Positions 47,301 through 60,880 of a stretch of 64,000 nt of DNA are shown in pieces (position 1 is the first letter of the stretch; every line of letters starts with the position of its first letter). A program made the translations under genes and the position numbers. A model generated the notes under the pieces. That model made no database searches. It had not been told where the DNA came from and worked only from the letters and a program-made list of their open reading frames with translations. This DNA comes from Monarcha castaneiventris obscurior (taxonomy: Eukaryota > Chordata > Aves > Passeriformes > Monarchidae), in NCBI GenBank assembly GCA_026261815.1, contig JAMPIT010000894.1, positions 56,038,147 through 56,102,146 on the forward strand, written 5' to 3'.

Positions 47301-50300
47301 CCAGAGGTGCTCAAATGTCACTGAAAGTTTAGTGTAGCAGGATCACCCACATTTCAGGCAGACAGCCTGAAGCTCTCAGTCATGGCATTAAACACACCTT
47401 GTGGGACAGGGATGGTCTATTTAATGCTTGATTGAGCTAAATATACAAAAACATGGCTTATTCTTTTAAATATTATTTCTTTACCTTTTTTAATATGTAC
47501 TTATATCAATATACAAAAACTTCAGAAGTAAGGTCAGGTGGAATGGTGATTTGACTCCAGGATAACCCTGGGTTGTTATTATAACCCTTTTATTCCTGGA
47601 CTACACGTCACCAGAGCAGGTCTTCTCCCCTCCATCCAGAGAGGAGAGGATTAGAAGTCATAAAAACTCTGTGATCCAGGAGTTTGCCCCAATTTTCCTT
47701 CCTTCAAAAGAGCTACATCACACCAGCTCTTTTCAGGCACTTCAGCTCCTTCCTCCAGCCTGGCTCCCAGGAATTCTGGCGGAACTACAGCTTGGTCCCT
47801 TAGCAGTTGCATCTCCCATTTCTATGTAATGGTTGGAGAGGTGGGAAAGATGGCAAAGGGCTTTCTGAGCAGGACAGAGAAACTGAAGAACTGTGGGGCT
47901 GAGAAGCGGTCCCCTGTCCTCCTCTCCCAAACACAGAGACTAGACAGGTCCCATTCCCAAGACCCCACCTCTCCACAACAGCTCTGCTGAAGGCAAAAGG
48001 GATAACTGGAGCTACCGAGGTGCATTTCTCTGTTGTAGAATGAGAAAAGAATAGGAGTAAACACTAAAAATAGACAGCATGCTGGAGCAGTGACTCACAC
48101 CCACTGCTGGACCCCTGCCAAACCTTTGGAATACTCCCTCACACATCTGACCCACTCCCAATAACTCTTTCTCCAGGATACAGCCCCAGGTGTGACAATG
48201 GCTGTGCCCTCCCAGCCGTGCCAGGCCGGCACCTTGGGGACGCTGCAAGGTCACAGCACAGCGAGCACAGGGACCACGCTGCAGCCACCACAGCCTGACA
48301 CAGCTGCACAGGGGCTGCAGGGCAGCCTGACTTTAGGGTGATTTCACTTTAAAACAAAGCTCATTTCACTCACTCACCTCCTCCGGCCCACGCTCCCACA
48401 CATGCCCAGAGCAGTGTGCCCGGGAGCTCTGCCCTGCCACAGGCCCTGAGGGTGCACAGCCACGGCCACATCGCCTGCACCACAGCAGCACTGGGGGAAA
48501 GCCCCACCACATCCCTGGAGCGTTTCCAGGCCTCGGGTGTGCTTTTTGGAGCAGACACTGGGCTAAGATTTCTGTCTCTCCGTCTACTCCAGCCTTGCTC
48601 TTCACCTTCCTGCAATTACCTTTTGATGAAGAGCTCAGCGACTCCCTGTTTGCACTGTCCTTTGTTTCAACCTGGGCAAGTCCCTTCTCGTGAGCGTGTC
48701 CTGTGTTTCATTCTGGCACCTTTTTTCTGCCATCCCTTCCATTCCTTCTGCACCCAGACACTCCCACTCTCACAGCAATCTCACCAGACCTCCCTGTAAC
48801 AGAGTACATGTTCTCCAGATCCACAGTTTTAACTGTGATATCCACTACACAGGATTCCATGACACATTTCGCTTGAGGCCACTTGATTTTTCCAACACAA
48901 ATCCTGAAAAAGCAAGGAAATGCCAAACGAGTGGGAGCTTTCTAGTAGATGTTTCACCTACAACAGTCGGCAGGATCAGCATGAAGGAAGACTGATGGTG
49001 AGTGAGCAACTGAAGGGAGTAACTATTTGGGGAAGGATGACGTGATAATAATCTTATAAATGGACTTATAAATGGCCAATTAGGTCAAAACAAAATGAAC
49101 TTCAGAGATTTTCCTCGATTATCACTTATTTAATGGCCTGCCAGAGTCAGAGGCCACACAAAGGCAGGTTTTCTGTGGAAGGATGCTGCCTTGGGGAATG
49201 GCCTTGGAGCACTCCTGGACAGAGTGGGGCAGCTGCTGTCCTCCCGAGGCTCTGAAACACAACGGACTGCTAACAACGGCATTCCCCTCACTGATAAAAA
49301 TAGGATTGTAAATCTCATCTGGTGGCTTCAAGACAAGTATAAACAAAGAAAACTGGTACTTTGATTACAGTGAAATTAATGGAAATGTAAAGTATTAGTA
49401 AGTCTGAATAGCTTCTCACAAAGATACATCTGATATTATCTGGCAATCATTTTAATATAAAAAGCCTGAAGGAGAGCGAACCACTCAGTGGTAAAGCAAG
49501 TCAAACACTCTCTAGTCAAACACTACATTTGTAATCCCAGCTGTAGAACACAGCAGCAACAGACTTAATTTCAACATTTTTTAAAAAATCACTGACAAAT
49601 ACAGTGAAAATATATTGTGATCCTCATAAAAATAAAAACAGTGGCATTTAAGGTATGTAAAAAAATGAATGAAACGTCAATATCCTAATAGAATTGGTTC
49701 CATAATTCATACCTAAAAGTTCCTTTTTTTTTTTTTTTTACACATCCTGTAATGATAATTCACAAAGAAAATCACAGAGTGGTGAATTCAATAACCATGT
49801 TGTGTGCAAAATGAAGCAGAGGTTAATCTAGTGAAGTGTTCCTCTACATGCAATACAAAGCTGATGCTTTCATAAAGTGATATTTTAAAACATAAACTAC
49901 TATCACAAAGTTCTGTTATTTGTGATGCAGTATCTGACACAGCTGGCAGGGTGACTTCTCAGGGGTCTCACAACAAGTCAGTGGACAACATATGCAACAC
50001 CAAAGGCAGAGTCTTCACTCAGAGCCCTGAGTCTGAGCAGTTCAACTCCACATTCTCCCTTTCTGTAATTTCTACTGACATAACATAAAGATTTTGTTCA
50101 ACAGTGCTGAATATCCCATTTAATCAAAAACTGAAACCTGATGTTATAAATGTTACTCAAATTGGAAAGTCAAGTGTTCCAAAATTAGAAAATGTTCCTC
50201 TTACAACAGCCTTTGATTGCAGACCCTTTCCTCCAAATCCTTGCCTCGTTCAGCAGAGGGACTGGATAGCAATCAGAATTAAGATGTCAGTTCATGTTTT

Positions 50301-53300
50301 TTTTAATCATCCCTTCATACCATATATTTGCCATATTTGCTGTGTGCACATGTTTCAGTCATGGGTTCCTGTTTCCTGTTTATCACTAAGGATGCTGTCC
50401 TTAACAAAATTGTCTCATCCATTCCCTAAATAAAATAATAATTAAAAAAAAAAATCAAGAATCTGAGGTACTGGAAAATTAATGTGGAAATTCATCCACT
50501 CCTTTCTGCTTTTGGATATAAAGTTGGAATCCCCCAAGAACCTGATTTTTCCAGGTCTATTGCTCTTGGGGTGTCAGAGTCCAAAACAGATACTAATTAT
50601 TCATTTTCTATACTGAGTTTTAAAGAAAAGCAAGACAGGAAAATGTAAATAGAAACATCACTGACATATCTGTAAGTACATGGTATCGGGAAACTGAAAG
50701 GATTCAAACCCTGTACGTTTCTCATGTCCTTACAAAGCAATCCACCTCTTTCTCACTCTTAAGGTCCTCAAAGGTATCCTAATTCATACCTCTCTAACTA
50801 TACTCTGAGCACCCGTGTTCATGCCTTTAGCTTTGCAAGCTGCTGCTCTTCTTTCAGATCTGAAAGATGCAGAAAGGCTTGACCATCTAAAACATGAATT
50901 CTCTCAACTCTGCAAGTTGTTCCTAAAAAAACTTCTCCTCTCTAAACATTGTCCTGCTTATAACCCTACACCATCCCAGTCACAACAGTGCCACGAACAA
51001 GGGCAGTTAAAAAGCACAAAGATCATTGCACAGAAAAAAAGTCTGTGAGATGATCTTTTCTCCTACATCCTTTTATCCCCATCTGAGGTTTTGCATGCAT
51101 TTTATGGACAAAAGTATCAGCAGAACATGTACAAACCCTAACCACTAATAAGCCAAAGGCACAGGGAGGGGTGCACAAACTCACACTTATCCAGATATGT
51201 ACAGACAGCAAAGAAAAAAATTTTCACACTTGGTCTGTGAATTACAAAATATCAAAGTCTTATTACAAATGACCCTAGGATTTGCATCCTTTAAAAAAAA
51301 CCCCTTAAAATTGTAAATATGGAGAGCAATATGCTCCACAGCTATTTCCAGTGAAGCTGGTGCTACATGGGAAGGTGTAAACATTTCTGCTGAATTAAGG
51401 AAAAGTCAGCTATTGATTGCAAGGGGTTAAAAATAGCTAAGTCAAGTGATTAAAAAATCATTAGTATTTGTATTTTCCTTTGTTCTTGTTGAATGCAACA
51501 AATATCTCATTTAGCAGAAATATTCATGGTTAAGAGATTATTTCTTTGCAGAAGAAAGTGAGACAAATGGTGTATTTTTAGGAAATGCTATTAATTTCCA
51601 GAGTGGGTTTTGATGTGCCTCCGAATAGCCATATTTCTGGCTTGCCCCCAGTTGCAGAAATCCCTGCTTTCCTAGAGGAGCTTGACTTGGTGTGTGTGCT
51701 TCATTTCTCATACCAGTCAGCCTTAAACCAGGAGGCAAGATTGATATCCTCCTCTTCAAAAGACTTCACATGTCCAAGCAACACTTTCATTTCAATATCA
51801 CCATGAAGTGTTTATGAAGTAGTTTGCTTATAATGCAAGCTGAGAGCATATTTGGAACTGTTAAATTAAATGCAGAGCTACCTCTGCTCCACACACTGAA
51901 ATCAAGAGAGGAAGGATCAAAGCAGGGTCAAAGCTGCTGTATTAGTCCCTTCCACTAAGGTAAAAGTGGCCAGATTTTATCTGTCATAAATCAGTGTAAA
52001 TCCACTGATGGTCAAAGCATGCCAAGGAAAAGACCTGTCCACTTCAATATTGTTTCACAATCACTTAGAGAAGTACATATTCTTCATGGCAGCAAGCACA
52101 TCATGCTCTGTTGTGATTATTTAGTGCTTTAATGATGCTGTTACTTGTGATCACCTTGCTTGCAAAGTATTCATATTAAGAGAGGATTTGTGATTTCTCT
52201 TTGGAATTTATTTAAATACTTTAAAAAGAGCCAAGAGGAATTCCTTTGGAGTAATTCCTGACTGTAGCACTTGAGCAGCACTGATGGCATGGCCAGTGAG
52301 GTTGTGCTCCCTTTTCTATTCCCAGGGAAGGAGGCTGTGCCCAGGCAAAAGGAGCTTTCCTGAGCCAAGGCAGGGGGAAAGCAGGTGGGACAGGCAGGCC
52401 AGAAGGAGATGGGGAGCACGTAGGTGGTGTGCGCAGGCAGGGAAAGCATGAGAAAAGAACTGATGTGGTGGGATCAGAAATTATGCGTCCACACATTTTA
52501 TACAAATCATTTCCGAGCACAAGCCAAAGTAACACTTCATGTGTGCACTGTGAGAGTAAAGCCCTAAAACCAATCTCACTGGGTGGACAACAACGAAATA
52601 AGAAGAAAGGTTTAGACTTAAATTGGCAAGCTGAAAAAGAACTAGAGTGCTCCCTGACACTGGATGATAGATTTATTGTTAACTGAAAGGATTGAATGAA
52701 CGCACCGTAAAAAAGCAGGTGACAGAGTACGTGAGAAAGTCTTAAAAAAAACTCCTTGTCTTTCTTAGAGGGAAGTAGACATTTTCACAAAATTCATAGA
52801 CATAATACCAAAAAGATATATAAAATAAAACTATTAAAATATTCATTAGAGAAATACAAGCTAAATCAGAATGTGAAGAAATTCAGATTTTGCTCTCAGC
52901 CTGTGAGATGAAGACTTTCAGGGCAGCAGCTTGGCTTGCATTTTGATAGTCAGAGCAAGCAGATTTTCACCTGCTTGTTACCACCTAAAAGTGCACGTGC
53001 TGCAATTATACTCCACTTAAAAAGGTGGTTTTGAAATCACTGCCTTGGAAATTCACTTTCGTGCATCAAAGCCACAGAAGGCTTCAGTACTGCAACAGCC
53101 TCTGCAAATATAAAACCTTGCCCCGCTGTTATATCAGCTCCTACAAATCTGAGACTCATAAATCAAAACTCTGATACCTTTTCTACAAAATACAAATAGG
53201 CTTTAATTAAGCATGTAGTAGTTAAATCAGAGATCAAAGGTACTTTCATTGTGTGTATCCTGTATACTCAGCACCCAAGGGAATAGCGTGAGAGATTCCT

Positions 53301-56300
53301 GCAAATCTGAAATGGATTTTGGACTCCAGGGCTCATCTTTGGACAGTAATTCCTCGTGTGAGCCTCTGGACAGTATTTAATCTCTTCATGTTTTTGTGCC
53401 CCACTTGCAGTAGGTGTAAAAAGCGTTCATTTGAGAGGCAGTGGTCTCATTTGTATTATTTTAATATTTACAGAAGTTCAATGAAATTCTTGAATGCAGG
53501 GATGAATAAAGGGGTTGGCATACATCCTCATGGCAAACCTGTACCTGAGCAGGTAGAAGAGTGAGGTATTTCAGATCTGAGAGGAGTGGGGGTTTACTAG
53601 GAGAGGGATCTGTCAACTAGGCTGCCTGGTGGGTTAGAGACCTCACCCACCAGGGTTGTGAGAGGGAGACATGCCAAAAGAGAAAGAGGTGAAAAAAGAA
53701 AATCCTAAATCTGTAAAATAATTAGTTTTCAAAGCTACTGTAGAAACACTGATGCATAAAAATTCAGCAGCACAAATCTCAGATTGTGATCTGTTTATTC
53801 CAGAAGGTTTCTATTTACCAGAATGACCCAGATGATCAGTTAGTATAGCAAACACTTCCATGCAGTTCCCTGGAAAACAGCTCACAGTAATGAACAAGGC
53901 ACAAAGTAAACATATCTTATAGGAAATTCACTCTCATCACACACAGTTTTAGAGCTGCTGTTCTAAATCCACTGCAAACAGTCAAAGCTCCCGTCAGCCA
54001 AGAAAGAATCTGCCCAAAGCATCTAAAATTTGCAGGAGGTTATAGGAGGTCTGTCCTGATGGGATTAACAGCCTAGGTCCGTGCTCAGAACATTTCTATC
54101 ATCAAAAAATGTAAATTTGGTCTTTGAAGTGGTCTTCCTATAATGAACCTCACTGGTTTTTAACCAAAGGGTATAGAAACTGCAACACACAAAAATTGTA
54201 AAAATCAGTTTTTAGTTGAACCCTTGATGCTGTGACTGAGGCAACAATATTCCTTGCTCTGGATAAAAGAGAGGAATAATTTAGTATTGGAAGACACAAA
54301 AGGATTCATTTTGCAGCATGCAGGATCTAAGCAGCACTGCAATGATTTATTTTATGGCCTTAAACAAATAAATATTGAGCAAGTAAACAAACCGTTTTTG
54401 GATTTCATTTTCAAAGCAACTCTGAAATGGCTATTTTGGGGGGGGGGGAGGAGGGGGTTATTGTGATGTAATTGTTACTGAATGAGAGTTGCTACTACCA
54501 AGAAATGGAGTCAACATCCCTGTCAAGAAGATGCACATCTTCATGTTTGTTTCCCATGGCTAAGGAAATATTTTTATGGAGTAAGCCACTCTGGGGGAAG
54601 AGCTTTGAATTTTCACCCCTTCCAGCACAAGCCAGCCTTGCAGATGGCAATGAGAAGAAATGAGTCAAATTAAGATCAGTTAATCACCAAAACTAAGATC
54701 AGTTGTGCAGCAGGATTCTCCTCTTCAGACGGAGAAGGAACTGTAATTCACCTGTAGTTTCAGCCATTCTGCCACAACACTAGCAAGGCATTATTTCAAA
54801 GTGCTAAGTAAGGAAGCAAAGTTGGTGAATCCTAGTCCATGAATTAATGGAAGTTTTATGACACCACTGAGCTGGTTTTGGCTGCCCTTCTCCTCATAAG
54901 GCCTCCCTGTTGGCAAATATTGTCTGAAAATTACCAACTGCATGTACATCACAAAACAATACCATGGTAATAGGTAGATTAAGTTTGTATTTATCTATTC
55001 TGTGCAGGAAAAAAAATTCTACAGCCTTAGAAGGCATTAAAGGCAAAAAAGTTGTGCTAACATAGACTTACTGCTTCCCAGGAGCACAGATTAACACCTC
55101 GGGTGGCTGGTGAGTGGGAAGCTGCCTAATAGACAACAGCAAGTGAGTTGGTAGATGTGTCACTAGAGCTCCATCAGCAGCTGTGTAATGCAAAGATTAG
55201 ATATTGGTTACATTTTGTCAGCCTTCCCCAAAGGACTTCTAGCTCCGTTTCTGTCCCCAGGCTAGCACATAATCACCATCCAGTCAGAAATCTGCATTCC
55301 ATGGTGCACTGGCATGTATCCACCGTGGGATGGAGAAGCCTGTTAGTCATACCACAGAAAATGCATCTGTAAGATGAAAGCAAGCTGTGAAAGGGCTCAA
55401 GAGTTAGGAGCAATAAATAAAATGCTTGCTCTGTTACCAAACACTGATTCATTCTTCTAAGCTCTCTACATTATCAAAATTACTATTACAGGCAACAAAT
55501 GCAGAAGCAGCATTAGGTAATACCCTCTCAGACATTATAATAATGCATCTTTCTCATCATGTGTTGGCAGGAGGAGAAGCTCTGGGGTTTTGGTCCAGAG
55601 AATCCACTGAATTTGTCAGGCTATCCAAACAGAGATGTATCTGCAGCTCCATGTTTTTCTTTAGAGCCCAGACCTTACACCAGTTCTGCTGGCTCCTTCT
55701 CTATTACATCCAAATTTATTTTGTATTTTTTTCTCCACACACACTATTTTTTTCATGCTGTGGAGTGTTTGCAGGGCTGATTTCACAGGCTGTGCCTATC
55801 CCAATCAGATGCTGTTTCCCGATAACTTCTGAGTTAACCTCCAGAAGATGCTCTCCTCCTGTCAGTTGGTAAGATATGAGAACAGCAAGTGTAGGAGATT
55901 GTTCTTCCCATGGCAAAGGATTTTTAGTAAAGCTAATTCCCAAATAAAAAGCAGTAGACAGGACACAGCAATATTTTTTTCCTACCTAGACAAAGCTTAG
56001 GACTCAGAAAGTGCTGTGAATGGATGCACTGAGTGTCTCCAAAGACTGGGACACACTTGGCAAGATCACACTGAAAACAAATACATATATGTACAAAATA
56101 AAATACAAAATGAGGCCAAGACACTTAACAGCTGAACTATTCCATGGTACAAGTATTTAAATAGAAGAAATAACCTAAGGCAAGATTATAACACACTGTT
56201 CTTATAGTCTGGTTTTGTGGGATTACTAAACACAATTCAGCTTCATTTTGAAAGTCCAAGTTTTATCCACGTTTCCTGTCCCATTTCCAGCACTGGGTTT

Positions 56301-58441
56301 TTTAGGTTTCACATAAAGTATTTGCAGCACAGAATTTCTTAGGCGTTCCTTGCTCTTCCACAACTACACTATAATTTACGTGCCATATTTTTCCACTTCT
56401 CACTCAAATGCATCAGATTTCCTTGCAATTTATTTTATTTATAATAAAATCTAAAAACAGTTGACATCAGTGTGTAAATGTATCTACTAATGGAAAGGGG
56501 TGTTATGAGTTATAGCAAATTATTAAATTAGAATTTCTTTTGTCCAGAAGGAGTATCTGCTACATCCTCTACAAAGCTCTGAGAGTAACTGAGACTGAAT
56601 CAGACTACAGTGTCTACAGGACATTTCACAAAAACAAAGTTGGTAACAATCACCACTTTTGCATACCCTGGAGAAGGAAGATTGAGGTTCTGTACCGATT
56701 TACTCCCAAAAGATACCAACTCAAATGCAACTTGATTTTAAAAGGATTTTCCTCCACTAGGGAAAGACAGACAAGTACAGTAAAGGATTTCTCAAGCTCT
56801 ATATAAACTATAAAGCGATTGCCCCTCATCTCCACACTCACACTAAAGTCAGCAAATACTGTGAAATAATGTGTAAATCACCTGAGGAAAATGTCATTTT
56901 GGGCTGCATGAAGCAGTTAACAAGTTAGACCAGTCTTTTCAGAGAACATTTTGTTGAGTGTACTGAAAGTTTCGATGCTTCTTCCCACAGCCGTGCCAGT
57001 CGAGTTTTCCTGCTGCTCACAGTTCATCTGAGAACACTCCAGTCTGGAACAAGTAAATAACAAGTGGCAGGTGTGACTCAGCCAGCTCTAACTAAAACTG
57101 AAGCAGCACCGTAGCTATTGACAGATTCAGGGGAAAAAACGGGGGAAAAGGAGAGTTATGATGATGGTCTCAGCTTTGGAGTCCAAGGGATATTGACACA
57201 GTCAGCAGATTGACTGGTACAGCCAGGTCTAATTCACAGTGGGGCTGTGGCAGCCAAGGAATGTGTTTATAACAGATAGAGAATGACAAGGCTGTGGCAA
57301 GACATGAACACTGTGCCTGGCTGCAGGGTAACCAGTCCTGGCCAGCAATAATGCCATCACCTCTCACTGGCAAACAGCTGAGTTTTATTTCTAATGTGAG
57401 ACTGCAACCTTTCAGACACAGGCAATGAAAAACCCTGAGGAATCTTAGTTATTATGTTGCCTGATCCACCACAGAATGATGAGGTCTTTTCAAAACAAGC
57501 CTAGATGGAGAAGGTCTTTGTGCAGCTTGAAAAGGACATCCTGATTAGGCTGCAGGATTGCATGTGATGGTCAACATTATCTCACATTTTCTCTGTCATC
57601 TGCTGGAGTTCTTCTGCCCATTGATATAATTTTGCTCCTGCATACCAACTGATTCGATGTTTCAGTTGATTTAAGAATTACAACTGACATATTTTATCTT
57701 GTCAAAGAGCATTTGTCTCTTGAAGAAAGTCAAACCGGGAAGCAAGATACCAGAGGGAGGTTACTTCACTGCCCCTGGAGCTGGGAGATAGATCTGCAAA
57801 ACCCTTGATACCACTTGATGTCCAAAGGACAATAGCGGGACAGAAAGAGATATGGAAGCCAAGAAAAATGACAGTGAAAATGCAGACCTTCAATCAGGTC
57901 AAGTGTGCCGTATCAGTAAAGATTAGACTTTGATTAAGCAGAGCACTGCTGTGTGGAGGAGAGCAACCAGAGCAGGACAGAGTCTGTGGCACTGACAAAC
58001 CACGTCAACTTGCTGCTGCCACTGGAAATACTGGCTTCAGGAAACTGCAGTACCACAAAAAACTCTAAATGCAGGTGCTTTACCTGCCAATAAATCTGTC
58101 ACATTGGCACTCCATTCTGCATTGTACTTAAAACTGAAACTTTGGAGCCCTTTCAGAGTGGGCTGGAAGGAGCTGTGGGCAGAATCCTGTGAGCAGCATC
58201 ACAAAATGCCTGAGCTGAGCAGAGCCAATTTGCTGCAAAGCATTTTGCTGCAAGGCAGCAGTAACATCTACTTCCCTCCCCTCTCAGTTTTGCTGATAGT
58301 AGTTTTTATGTGCTGCTGGATCACTCAATGTAATGACCCATGTTGAAATCATTAGGAAACAGTTCATTAATGATTGACACAATAAACTGTGTCTTATTTA
58401 ACTGTTCCATTGTCAGAGCTTATAAATATAACTTTTCAGAG
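44331..58441. other. Gene-free region (intron 1 or intergenic)
   Basis: About 14 kb with no supportable exon or RNA gene. It includes a moderately GC-rich stretch near 48.2-48.6 kb, a T tract at 49724-49739 and a G-rich run at about 54438-54457. Everything else looks like ordinary AT-rich non-coding DNA. Confidence 0.6.
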
Positions 58442-58445
58442 TTAA

Positions 58446-58474
58446 GCAGGTCAGCTCATTTCAGACTTAATTTT
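58446..58474 (+). repeat. Left terminal inverted repeat
   Basis: The first 15 bases are identical to the complement of 59208-59222; two mismatches occur over 29 bases. Confidence 0.75.
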
Positions 58475-59193
58475 TCACTACGTTTCTTTCTAATGGTCTT
58501 AGCCAATTCACACAGGGATACTTCCAGTGTAAATTAGAAACCCTGTGGAATAATTCCTATATGGATGGTGAAAATGAACTGCAAGGCCAAATTTTACCTC
58601 CATGGAACTGCACAGGATGCAAGGTGAGTTGAATTAAACCATTAGGAGGGGTGTTGGAGGGATGAATTTGAATGCAAACACTGATCATGTTTGGAGCTGT
58701 ACTATAAAACTCTACCTTTCTTTGGTCTAATCACATAAAAAAGCTGCATCCATAATAACAAAATCAGATACACCCAGTTTCAGATCTCTGTTCCACTCTA
58801 GCAGTTCTAAAAACACACCTCCAACCTGCTCCACATTCAAAATACCTATCATGGAACCCTGGGTTTGAAGCTCAGCTCCTGCACTGTTCCCTTTGTCCCC
58901 CACACGGGGAAGGAGGTGGTGGCAGGGTGGGGTCAAACACTCCCAGGGGCAGCACAAGTGCACCACAGCAGCACAACTTAAATTGCCTGCGCCGGTGTAG
59001 GGCCTGGACAGTGCCATCTGGGAATGAAGCAAACCATAAACAGACATGTCAAATATAATTCTGACATTTATTTCACAAACTGCTAAGGAAGGATTCCTGT
59101 CTTTGCAGCGATTCTGTGATTCTGACATACACTGTGTCGTTTTGTTTTGTGGGTGACCTCCAATTCTGCAAAGGCTTTCAGGTGTGCTGTTAC

Positions 59194-59222
59194 AAATTTA
59201 AGTCTGGAATGAGCTGACCTGC
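59194..59222 (-). repeat. Right terminal inverted repeat
   Basis: Inverted partner of the repeat at 58446-58474, ending directly at a TTAA. Confidence 0.75.
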
Positions 59223-59226
59223 TTAA

Positions 59227-60079
59227 TTTAGGATGCCCATAGAGTTTAAGGGAACAATTTAGTCCTTCCATTTTTCATGCCAAAGGCTCCTGATTTCTCA
59301 CAGCTACAACAGAGACATCTAAACTCAAACTGTAATTTATAATGCTGTTTATAAAAATTCTGCACAATCTGGTCACATCTTCAAATCCTATTTCCCACAG
59401 TTGTATCCATTTAGTGCAAACCTTGTTTTTTCCATTTGATTCATATCCTCCTGGAAAATCTCCCCCTACTTTGGGGGAAAAATGTATTTGGTAATGTCAA
59501 GTCTTCACAAAATGGTGGACTTGGTTTTGCTGCAGAGCAGCACCTGGGGTGGCCGGTGCATCAGCTGGAGATGCACAGTGTTCACCTGTTTCACACAGGG
59601 GCAAGCTCCTGGCAGGGCAAGGAAAAATGAGTAGGTGGTCCATGTTTCTGAACAATTAGTTCAATTCTTTCTTGCTGGCAGATGCAACCTTCTGTAGAGG
59701 AGACCATCTTAGACAAGAACTTGTGTTATCAATGTGTTAACTACTTCTCCTACCTCTACCTTCTGCTATCTGCTGTTTTGCTGAGTCCTTTTGAAGGTGT
59801 TTCTTCACTATTGCCTCCTTCCAAGCAAGGCAGCAGAAGCCAGGCTGTTGTGGCTGAGATCCTGGTACCATGCAGGGTGTTCACAGCTGAGACCACCCCT
59901 GTTTGCATGACAGAATTTCTCCTTCCTGACAGGGTTTTGTAAATCGCGACCTCAGCCTCTGTGCCATGCTGCAGCGCCAGAGCTGTAGTGCTGGGCTGTT
60001 ACCCACAGCAATAGTGATGCCTTAAGTTTTAACTTTTGTATTTTCAAATTCTGTACTGCTTAGAGTGTAACTCTGAAGT
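59227..60079. other. Non-coding sequence between two repeats
   Basis: No gene recognised. The 86-codon plus-strand frame near 59.7-59.9 kb has a hydrophobic stretch (FSYLYLLLSAVLLSPF) but no splice or similarity support. Confidence 0.55.
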
Positions 60080-60440
60080 TCCTTGTAGCCTGTAATTCCT
60101 GCTCTCTCATACTAGGTAGACATAACAAAGCCTCTCCAGGCTTTGCCTTCAAGGACAGCCAGGCTGTTCTAGGCCCAAAATGTGTAAACCAAAGACTCTA
60201 AGGGGGGGGCAAGCTGAGGGGAATTACATCATTAAACTGGGGCTTTAATTGGAGAATTAATCCTGATATGCAAATGAACCAAACCTATAAAAGTGTGAAG
60301 AACTCGTGACCTGTCATCCATCTTGGAGTCCATTTTTTGGAAGCAGCCTCTGGCTCCCCGAGGGTGTACCTTGGAGGTCCTTCAAATAAATACATATCTT
60401 TATTCCCTTACTCTTGTCTAGTCTCTGTTTCTAGGTGGCT
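60080..60440 (+). mobile_element. Solo-LTR-like element of an avian endogenous retrovirus, plus orientation
   Basis: The segment carries an octamer ATGCAAAT (60268-60275), a TATA box (tataaaag, 60286-60293), the phrase ccatcttggagtccattttt, an AATAAA signal (60385-60390) and then tttattcccttactcttgtc. This order and wording resemble LTRs of bird ERVL/ERVK-type elements. No internal viral coding sequence follows, so it would be a solo LTR. Its borders are uncertain. Confidence 0.55.
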
Positions 60441-60654
60441 GGAGAAGGCATCAATAGGATTGAAAAAGGAAAGAGTACAGCTCGGTTTTGGTTTGGTGCC
60501 TTTTCAAAGAAATGTTATTGTGAAAGCATTGGGGTCTGAAAGTGACCCCAGGTCTCTGCAGACCCTATAGAACTGCAGAGCCCGGAACTTCATTCCCATG
60601 CTGTGGTTCCAGTTGTGTGCCTGTGTGGTAACTGGAAGGGAACACCTGAGGGGA

Positions 60655-60880
60655 GGTCACACAGAATGGATGAGGCTGGCAGAAACCTCTGCAGATCACC
60701 AAACCCAGCATTGCCCACACCAGCAGGGTCAGTCAGAGCTCGTGGCTCACAGCCACACCCACTCAGGCTCCAAACATCTCCAAGTGTGGTGACTCCACAG
60801 CTTCCGTGGGCAAAGCTGGAGCATTTGATCACCCTCACAGTAAAAGAGGTTTTTCTGCCAATGAGAATGACACAATGAGT
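60655..60880 (-). mobile_element. CR1 LINE 3' fragment, minus orientation
   Basis: The plus strand reads cacagaatggatgaggctgg, then acctctgcagatcacc, ggtgactccacagcttc and ccctcacagtaaaagaggtt. These are the antisense phrases of the CR1 3' end. It is truncated and diverged. Confidence 0.85.

Larger units (their letters stand above)
58442..59226. mobile_element. Candidate non-autonomous DNA transposon with TTAA-flanked inverted repeats
   Basis: TTAA (58442-58445) then gcaggtcagctcatttcaga begins the left end. The right end is its inverted copy, gcaggtcagctcattccaga on the minus strand from 59222, followed by TTAA (59223-59226). The first 25 bases differ at one site, and similarity fades after about 29. 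The 777-bp interior has no transposase-like frame. Duplicated TTAA plus terminal inverted repeats is the layout of piggyBac-type MITEs. A chance pair of inverted short repeats is the alternative. Confidence 0.5.
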
